Positions 56,977-64,000 of a stretch of DNA of 64,000 nucleotides are shown here, one piece after another (position 1 is the first letter of the stretch; every line of letters starts with the position of its first letter). The DNA is from Dioscorea cayenensis subsp. rotundata (taxonomy: Eukaryota; Streptophyta; Magnoliopsida; Dioscoreales; Dioscoreaceae): assembly GCF_009730915.1 (NCBI RefSeq), contig NC_052477.1, positions 12,291,688 to 12,355,687 of the forward strand. The letters are read 5' to 3'. A program made the translations under genes and the position numbers. Below the pieces are notes generated by a model. That model was not told the origin of the DNA. It saw only the letters and a program-made list of their open reading frames with translations, and searched no databases.

Positions 56977-56994
56977 CTTGGGAGGCAACCCAAG
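56977..56994 (+). promoter_or_regulatory. Conserved hairpin after the polyprotein stop (element E)
   Basis: CTTGGGAGGCAACCCAAG: perfect 6-bp stem, loop AGGCAA, 46 bases beyond the stop and preceded by GACGTTAAACAAGCGCTT, identical to the element A version upstream of the stem. Confidence 0.72.
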
Positions 56995-57299
56995 TGTTTG
57001 GTGGTGTTTGCTTGCATTTTTCGTATTCTAGGTCTTAGTTCATTTCAATTCTCGGGTTTCTTAGACTTGTTTTACTTTTGAATAAGTTCATGCTCACACA
57101 CTTGGCGTAGTGCTGTCATCGTTTCAATTGTGGTATGTTTGTGCAACTTCTTGAGAAACTCATATTTAGATGTTAATTCATGCACTGGATCGTCGTTTTA
57201 TTCAATTTACTCATTTTTTGGAGGTGTCTTCGAGCCTGCTATATCATTTTTTTCATCATTTGGGGCAGCTTTTCGAAGTTTTAATTGGTTTTAATGGGT

Positions 57300-57500
57300 A
57301 TATGGCCTTCTCTGGGGCGTATGGTGTCCCGTCTGAGACGAGCATAGAGGCTCTGTGCCCGTCGAGGCGGCCCCCATCTGACCCCTATACCGGGCCGTCT
57401 GCGGCCAGGAGAGCCCCTCGGCCGAGGAGGGCCTCTTGGCCCATCTGAGCCCCATAAAGGGAGCCGTATGGGGACCCGTATCGGGTCAGCCCCCACACCC
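57300..57500 (+). repeat. Element E GC-rich phrase region
   Basis: GC-rich text with repeated near-palindromic words ('gcatagaggctctgtgc', 'cggccaggagagcccctcggccgagg', 'gagccccataaagggagccgtatgggg'), in the place where B and D have GGGCGTG arrays. Confidence 0.55.
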
Positions 57501-57556
57501 ATTTAACCTCTCTCTCTCTTTCTCTTTCTTCCATTCTTTTCTTTTATCTCTTTTTC

Positions 57557-58556
57557 NNNNNNNNNNNNNNNNNNNNNNNNNNNNNNNNNNNNNNNNNNNN
57601 NNNNNNNNNNNNNNNNNNNNNNNNNNNNNNNNNNNNNNNNNNNNNNNNNNNNNNNNNNNNNNNNNNNNNNNNNNNNNNNNNNNNNNNNNNNNNNNNNNNN
57701 NNNNNNNNNNNNNNNNNNNNNNNNNNNNNNNNNNNNNNNNNNNNNNNNNNNNNNNNNNNNNNNNNNNNNNNNNNNNNNNNNNNNNNNNNNNNNNNNNNNN
57801 NNNNNNNNNNNNNNNNNNNNNNNNNNNNNNNNNNNNNNNNNNNNNNNNNNNNNNNNNNNNNNNNNNNNNNNNNNNNNNNNNNNNNNNNNNNNNNNNNNNN
57901 NNNNNNNNNNNNNNNNNNNNNNNNNNNNNNNNNNNNNNNNNNNNNNNNNNNNNNNNNNNNNNNNNNNNNNNNNNNNNNNNNNNNNNNNNNNNNNNNNNNN
58001 NNNNNNNNNNNNNNNNNNNNNNNNNNNNNNNNNNNNNNNNNNNNNNNNNNNNNNNNNNNNNNNNNNNNNNNNNNNNNNNNNNNNNNNNNNNNNNNNNNNN
58101 NNNNNNNNNNNNNNNNNNNNNNNNNNNNNNNNNNNNNNNNNNNNNNNNNNNNNNNNNNNNNNNNNNNNNNNNNNNNNNNNNNNNNNNNNNNNNNNNNNNN
58201 NNNNNNNNNNNNNNNNNNNNNNNNNNNNNNNNNNNNNNNNNNNNNNNNNNNNNNNNNNNNNNNNNNNNNNNNNNNNNNNNNNNNNNNNNNNNNNNNNNNN
58301 NNNNNNNNNNNNNNNNNNNNNNNNNNNNNNNNNNNNNNNNNNNNNNNNNNNNNNNNNNNNNNNNNNNNNNNNNNNNNNNNNNNNNNNNNNNNNNNNNNNN
58401 NNNNNNNNNNNNNNNNNNNNNNNNNNNNNNNNNNNNNNNNNNNNNNNNNNNNNNNNNNNNNNNNNNNNNNNNNNNNNNNNNNNNNNNNNNNNNNNNNNNN
58501 NNNNNNNNNNNNNNNNNNNNNNNNNNNNNNNNNNNNNNNNNNNNNNNNNNNNNNNN
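57557..58556. other. Assembly gap (1000 N)
   Basis: Exactly 1000 unknown bases. It could hide element E's extra ORF, 3' LTR and right boundary. Confidence 1.
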
Positions 58557-60639
58557 ACAAATTTTGTCACGATTTATAGATTCTGGATACAATGATTGTC
58601 ACGGTTTTTGCACGGATATATTTTGGCACGGTTGTTGGCACAGTGTCTATCGTCACTGCCTTTATCACTTGATACTGGCACCCGGGCTGAACCCACTCTG
58701 CCTCGCACCTGCAGGGCTGCATGGGCACCATCGTGATTCACACACCTGCAAGAGAGACTGCACTTTGGTCACCTGATCTCAAGTGTAGCTCTCACACCCG
58801 ATCTGGGCAATCTGCCAGGCTCTGTCTGCCTGGCCTTTGGCAACGGCCAGAAGGTCTCAAGCAACGACCCTGTACGCCACCTGATTATTAAGCCTGCATG
58901 CTTATATTATTTTATTTCACACAAATGTCATATGTATTTTAATATTTATATATAATTATTAACACATTTCAGTAATGAATTTGGCAAAAATTTGGTACAA
59001 TTTTATTTACTTAAGGAAAAATTAAAATTTATTTTTCTAACACAGTAGATCCATTTGATATCACAACCTCGTATTAATCAATTAAAAATATGTTCTCTCT
59101 AAGATTTTAAAATAAATACTGTAAATGTGTTATTACAATCATCTTAATCCTGGCCCTACATCATCCAACAAAATACCACAAAATCAGAATCTCACATTAT
59201 CCTAGTCCGCACCTACATCATCCCCAAGAGAATTATCCGTAGACTTAAACCAAATTTCTAACATTGGAGAGTTGCCGGCATGTGTTTGAGACTCTCCGCA
59301 GGTCGAGAGCATGTGGTGCATGGCGAGTAGGCATGTTTTGAGGAGAATGACTTGTACCCGAATTCAAAGTTAGCAATGATGATTCAGTCAATCACGAGCC
59401 AACTCAAGATCACCCCGCAAGACGAGATCTAGCAAGCTCCAATTAACTCTTTAACTTTGTTGCGAGTTGTTCGGGCTTGATTCAAGGCCCAGCACGGCTT
59501 GTAATTGAGACATTTGCCTAACAATGTTACCTTTCCTACAAACTCTATTACGACTCATTATCCTATCCCAGCACCATCTTGATCGATATAGAATCCCTCA
59601 ATTCATGCCGGAACGTGATTGTCTACAATAGCTTTCCTCAAATTGTTCCGTACCTGCTACTCCTTTCAAATGATTATATATAAATATTATTCCAAAATCA
59701 AACAAACAAACCACCAAAATAGTCACATTATTATTTATGAATAATATATTAAAATACCCAATTTATTCAAATAACTTCCTTATTTGTCACCATACAAACC
59801 GATAAATAGTTGATAAGATACATGTATAATAAAAATGCAAATGTGGTTGCCATCTATTATGTGTGTGATCATAAGTTTTAAATAATATAAAAACAAGGAG
59901 AACTCTTATCCTTAAGCCTATCATGGGTCATAAAAGTTAGGCCTATAATAATACATGTAACTCCTTTATCAATACATGTTTAGTTTTAAAAGTGAATTGT
60001 TAAATGTGAAACAATTCAAATAAACTTCATTTTAAACCAATCAAACATAGTTTTGTTTCACCAACAGAGCGCAATTAAATCAGAACTGACAAATATAAAG
60101 CCTGTTAAAGAGCTTGTACAACAAAGATCAGCACCAATGATTCAAGTCTTTACGGTAATAGATCAAATCTTCAAACAATCACCAATTCACTTTTCGTATA
60201 ACCAAAAGTTGAACTTATAGCCTGGGAACCCCAAGGGCCAAAGACCCTAAGAACTAAAGAAAATCTCAAATATGATATTGCAAACAATTTCAAATACCGA
60301 TACTTGAAGTCACATAAAATTTGAGTGCCATATCCCCGTATATTATCTCATAGGACCTTAACATAATGTAAATAAAATACAAAGTCAACATTATTATCTC
60401 AACATGTGAAAGAAAAATAAGATCTTTCTCCACTTCATTCCTAACTAAATTTTGATAAAAATATAAATCAATATAGATATGTAAAGGTCTACATCCATAT
60501 AAGATTTAAGACAAGTCAACATTTTGGTTCCTAATAAAGAAAGCACACTCATTTCAGTTCTTTTACCGGTAAATCTCAAGTGGTATAAAGCGTTAACAAT
60601 CATTGAAGCCGCACTGGATTTTGAAAACAAGTATCCCAA
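58557..60639. other. No gene seen
   Basis: The first 330 bases are GC-richer with palindromic words ('ctgccaggctctgtctgcctgg', 'ggcaacggcc') and may still belong to the 3' part of element E or to a different element. The rest is AT-rich with only short frames. It could include CACTA subterminal sequence, but I see no CACTA terminus. Confidence 0.4.
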
Positions 60640-60903
60640 ATTGAACCCTGCTGGCTATTAGTAAATGTAATTTAAAATTTTCATCTTTAGCTCAATAATA
60701 ATGTTGTAATATGAAAAATATATTATACAGAGACAAATAATTCCTGTATAACGCCCAAATTGGCAGCCATCCTCCATGAGTCCGGGATAAAACATTCCTT
60801 TAGGTGTCCCCACCCAATCTGCCTAAAACAATATAGTAAATAAATATTAAATAGTCAAAATGTAACAATTATAATGGTATTTAAATGGATAAAGGATATA
60901 TTA

Positions 60904-61560
60904 CTACCATATGTGCATGCTAGCATCGGAGGCATCCACCATGGTAAATAACAGGGAGGAGCTTCCACTGGCCCCTATTTTGTTTGTTCTTTCACTTATT
61001 CTTCTTGGGTGTTCCTCCGACCCCAATATCTCTGCAAACCCTCCCCAAACTACAGAGCTAACAATGGAAATGAGTCTTACACCTATGTGCAAGATATAAA
61101 TTTTTTAGCCATTCACTAGCTTCATGGTCACTGCCTAGTTTAATCGACGACACCTGCCATGTTGTGGCTCCCATGTATAAATGCCCTTAAAATATTAATG
61201 AATGTAATGTTTTATTATAAATTAATATGTATACTTAAAAGATATTGACCACTTAATTAAATAAATGATACTTACCTTAAAAGCAAGTGAATATCCTTTG
61301 CCTCACATCTTGGGCACTTTTCCCCATCCACCCATGCTCTTTATAGTGACCTTCACCAATTCATGTATTGCTCTCTTTAACTTCATAATCTCTAAATAAA
61401 AGAGTGATATAAAACAAATTTACTGAAAACTTAGAAACTTTTATTAGATAAATTATATACAAAATTGTAAATTGTTATAACATGAAATGCAACTCACATA
61501 CAATTAACCGTCTCGGGTGGATCAACCAAATCCAATGCTCCTCGTGACTCCACCTATGCA
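60904..61560 (-). pseudogene. Possible second CACTA gene (Ptta-like) remnant
   Basis: Minus-strand pieces read '...ALDLVDPPETVN' (about 61553-61505), 'MKLKRAIHELVKVTIKSMGG' (about 61390-61325) and 'EEHPRRISERTNK' (about 61015-60975). In another frame the last reads KNKQNR, like the NKxNR motif of En/Spm ORF1-type proteins. The preceding frame 61943-61554 is Gly/Arg- then Pro/Thr-rich, as expected of the linker in that gene. The match rests on short motifs, and stops and frame changes separate the parts. Confidence 0.4.
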
Positions 61561-61880
61561 CCCACTGCCGTGAGTAGTCCCGATGCATGGGTAGAAGTTC
61601 CATGTGGAATTGGGGAGGCTGGGCGCTTAACGTATACCGGTGTAAGGGTTGCGTTATTAGTGATGGGATTCATTGTTGTTGTTGGTTGGAATGCTTGGAT
61701 GTGCATGTTACAGGCATTCCCAACCACACATGTATTTATGTGCCTGTCACCGGATCTTTCCATTCGGGTGTGATTGACCCTGCCCTGAGTGGAATGGCCA
61801 CCATGGCCCGACACTCTCGATCGACCACCATCGACGCCCGCACCCACCTCCCCGGCCCCTAAGAGATACAAAATATAAAT

Positions 61881-61881
<1 letters not shown>

Positions 61882-61918
<37 letters not shown>
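61882..61918. repeat. (AT)n microsatellite
   Basis: Uninterrupted run of AT dinucleotides of about 36 bases in the CACTA remnant. Confidence 0.9.
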
Positions 61919-61919
<1 letters not shown>

Positions 61920-62463
61920 TTGAATGATATCAAGGCATTGCATATTGGTGGATAAAATTCAATGTAATTCAAACAAATTGTTATTTTACCAAGTTTCAAA
62001 TTCATTCAATCTCTAATTTAGCACAATGGTAGTATCCAAGACTCTTCATTTTATATCCATGCCATCTTACTTATAAAGGGAAAAGCAAATATGTTTATTG
62101 ACATAATCATTGTGTTAACAAAACAAATTTGAAATCAATTTTCAGAGTAAGAGAGATTAAACAGAATCATAAATTACACGATGTTGTCTCCTGGGATCTT
62201 ATGATAATGATCCATCACGCTTCCAAGTGAAATAATCAACCCACCTACATTGAAACACAAATCAGACACACAGCAATGCTGAGGATTCTTATCCCATTAA
62301 AATCAAGGAATGAGATTCTCATGCCATGAGATTACATCGCAAGTTTTTATTCATAAAATAAAACCACTCGTCTCGATGGCGAAATCAGAGGTTCATACTG
62401 AAAGGAAATACAAAAGAAGATTTGCTACAAAATAGTGCGTAGTTTTTAAAAGTCAATAAGTAT

Positions 62464-62584
62464 TCCATCATCATCATCATCAACATCATCAACATCATCA
62501 CTGCATCATCATCATCATCATCACCATCATCATCACCCATCACCAGTCACCATCACCATCAGCATCATCACCATCATCATCAAT
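62464..62584. repeat. (ATC)n imperfect trinucleotide tract
   Basis: About 120 bases of ATC with CAC, AAC and CAG interruptions. On the minus strand it extends the transposase frame as an Asp/Gly run (DDDGDDADGDGD). Confidence 0.9.
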
Positions 62585-62589
62585 TGTCT

Positions 62590-63200
62590 TCGCTTTTCTA
62601 CATCTCGGGTTAGCCTTGCTTTCTTTTGTCTCTCCCGCCTCACGTTCCCGAAATGGGCTGTAGATCAGCAAGTCAACACAAGTTGTATGCCTCAGTGGTC
62701 GCAAAGGAGGAATTTCTTCCATAGTACCACACACAGCTGTGGACTCGATTTTCACTCTGCTATGCAAATGCATCTTTTCTCGACCAACATGTCTCCAACC
62801 ACTCGTAGCTTTGTAGGGACATGACAGGACAACCAATCAACTTTTGTTTTTCTTCATGCCTGCGTATGCAAATATAGTTCACTTGAGTGGCTTGTTTGGC
62901 CATCACAAATGGATCATACTTTTGATGGAACCTCTTTTACAATTAATATCAACCTCAACTTATATAGGGGGTGTGAAACTCTTGGTGCCATTTGAATGGG
63001 TCAAACCACGTGAGCACTCAAAAGCACGCATCGCATCCCATCTTACCACCATCGCACTCAAGCTGCACTACATACTTCGAGTAAAACCAGATAAATCACA
63101 AGATGAATCCTCCGACTTGCTTCCTCTTACACAAACAATCACCACGCTCATGGTGGTCTTCAGCATTCCATGTGTGTGCGATGGGTTGTAGTCATTAATG
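62590..63200 (-). pseudogene. CACTA transposase DUF4216 region
   Basis: Across shifting minus-strand frames one reads 'YVVQLECDGG', 'TWFDPFKWHQEFHTPYIS' and 'KYDPFVMAKQATQVNYICI'. These correspond to the strands of DUF4216 (… FKCxWFD…, …DPFxLAxQAxQVxY…). The region ends in a charged segment. Numerous stops show it is non-functional. Confidence 0.75.
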
Positions 63201-63559
63201 AAATATCCAGCCATGTTGTTGCTTTCTTTGATGGACCCCAAGCCAAACTCCGTAAGAGAGGATCTGTTACTTGATTAACTTCATTTTCCACCTAAATCCC
63301 AAAAATGTTAATGAAAAAATTTTCATTATTTCTTAGTACAATTTAAACATGTTCCGCATCATTATCACAAAATTTTCAAACCATTTTTATGCGAAATGCT
63401 TATCAACCGCTTATAGATGGCATCATGTGTTCCTTCCAAGTATGGTGACACAAAATATCCTAAGAATGTCCATTCAAACAAGAAATACTTATATATCAAA
63501 ATTAGATCTTGAACATGTACACATGATAAAATTATATTTCTCATTCTTCAATAATAACT

Positions 63560-64000
63560 TACTTGTAATATGGATATACTTGACAATTCCCGTAACACAT
63601 AAGTATGTGCTACATGTAACTCATCTTCGTGATAACCACCTAATTTTTGGACGACCTTGGCCTCGACAAAGATAATTGAATATTGAGAAAGGTGGAAAAA
63701 TTTCATTGTTAGCAACCTCATCATTTCATCATGGCCTCCTCCTTCTACACGATATGTGAGGCTCAAAGTAATGCTCTGCAAAAATGTCGATTTCTTGAGC
63801 AATATATGCTTGCCATATTGAACCCTCGATGTGTGCTTTATTCTTTAATGCTTTCTTTAATTCTTTGAGAAACCTACACGTATAAAAATAGTATATCATA
63901 TAAATTATGTAAAGAAGGAATTGAAGACATCTAAAACTAGGAAATGGCGTGAATTACCTCCTCAAAGGGTACATCCTTCTATATTGAATAGGACCTCCAC
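63560..64000 (-). pseudogene. CACTA transposase DUF4218 region, two exons
   Basis: Exon 64000-63958 reads GGPIQYRRMYPLRR and meets a GT donor at 63957. After an 84-base intron, exon 2 begins at 63873 (acceptor TAG) with 'FLKELKKALKNKAHIEGSIWQAYIAQEIDIFAEHYF'. These match the 'GPVQYRWMYPFER...KNKARVEGSIAEAY...EI.TFCSHYF' pattern of plant CACTA transposases. Then, in other frames, 'FSIFN...GRGRPK' and 'GGYHEDELHVAHTYVL' follow. The transposase would cut and join element DNA; frameshifts from about 63740 kill it. The PFER motif is changed to PLRR. Confidence 0.85.

Larger units (their letters stand above)
52596..57556 (+). mobile_element. Element E: Athila-like element with gag-PR only (3' end in gap)
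   Basis: 5' LTR 52596-54071, PBS 54078-54096, gag from 54230, protease frame ending at 56930, hairpin at 56977-56994, then a GC-rich phrase region running into the gap at 57557. The charged tail after protease ends KLFEPP-stop exactly like the pol end of element A, with no RT, RNase H or integrase between. The leader after the PBS is nearly identical to that of A. No 3' LTR is visible after the gap. Left flank TAAAC. Confidence 0.87.
60640..64000 (-). mobile_element. CACTA (En/Spm) transposon, decayed, enters from the right
   Basis: Minus-strand coding remnants follow the order of plant CACTA transposase genes: the end of the DUF4218 region (64000-63560), the DUF4216 region (about 63200-62600), an Asp-rich (GAT) tail, and further downstream exon-like pieces that could be the second CACTA gene. 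Introns are visible. Neither terminal repeat lies in view. Confidence 0.8.

Noticed and set aside
61554..61943. Small membrane protein starting with Ile/Tyr repeats
   Set aside because: The hydrophobic start is the (AT)n microsatellite; the rest fits the linker of a CACTA gene.
1..64000. tRNA, rRNA or known small RNA genes
   Set aside because: I looked for cloverleaf-like and rRNA-like segments on both strands and saw none; only tRNA-complementary primer-binding sites are present.

Overview
The window looks like nuclear DNA of a flowering plant. It has long AT-rich stretches, introns with GT/AG borders, fragments of two plant housekeeping-type genes, and a dense pile of nested LTR retrotransposons plus a CACTA transposon. 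I cannot name the species. Nothing here reads as an intact, ordinary host gene. Two runs of N (17950-18949 and 57557-58556) hide sequence, including parts of two elements.

Layout. 1-2385: exon-like pieces of an unrecognised gene (minus strand), then one exon of a PhzF-family gene cut short by a Copia element. 2386-8000: a decayed Copia retrotransposon (plus) with 160-bp LTRs, preceded by a 76-bp palindrome made from its own LTR end. 8001-13000: Lys/Gln-rich exons of an unrecognised gene, an array built on the word GCTACC, and a 600-bp tandem duplication. 14166-17375: a SEC3 (exocyst) pseudogene.

18950-57556 is a nest of Gypsy elements of the Athila type. Element A (minus, LTRs 26933-28466 and about 18950-20487) keeps reverse transcriptase, RNase H and integrase but has lost gag and protease. 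Element B (plus, tail at 28467, 3' LTR ending 39371) carries the Athila-type extra ORF, interrupted by a hAT-like MITE, and is itself invaded by two solo LTRs and by an inverted gag fragment. Element D (minus, 39372-49378) has gag-protease and the extra ORF but no polymerase region, and holds two further solo LTRs. Fragment H (49379-50516) is an A-type LTR piece. Fragment G (50517-52595) is the 3' end of a B/D-type element. Element E (plus, from 52596) has gag-protease only and runs into the second gap.

58557-64000: sequence without recognisable genes, then a decayed CACTA (En/Spm) transposase on the minus strand with DUF4218 and DUF4216 remnants.

The main biological suggestion concerns elements A, D and E. 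Their coding contents are complementary: A has RT-RH-IN only, D and E have gag-PR only. A and E share a nearly identical leader. All four elements whose junction is visible (A, B, D, E) carry the same short RNA-hairpin motif just after the stop of the polyprotein. This fits a mutually dependent, split retrotransposon community, but every copy seen here is damaged, so the idea rests on architecture rather than on intact genes.
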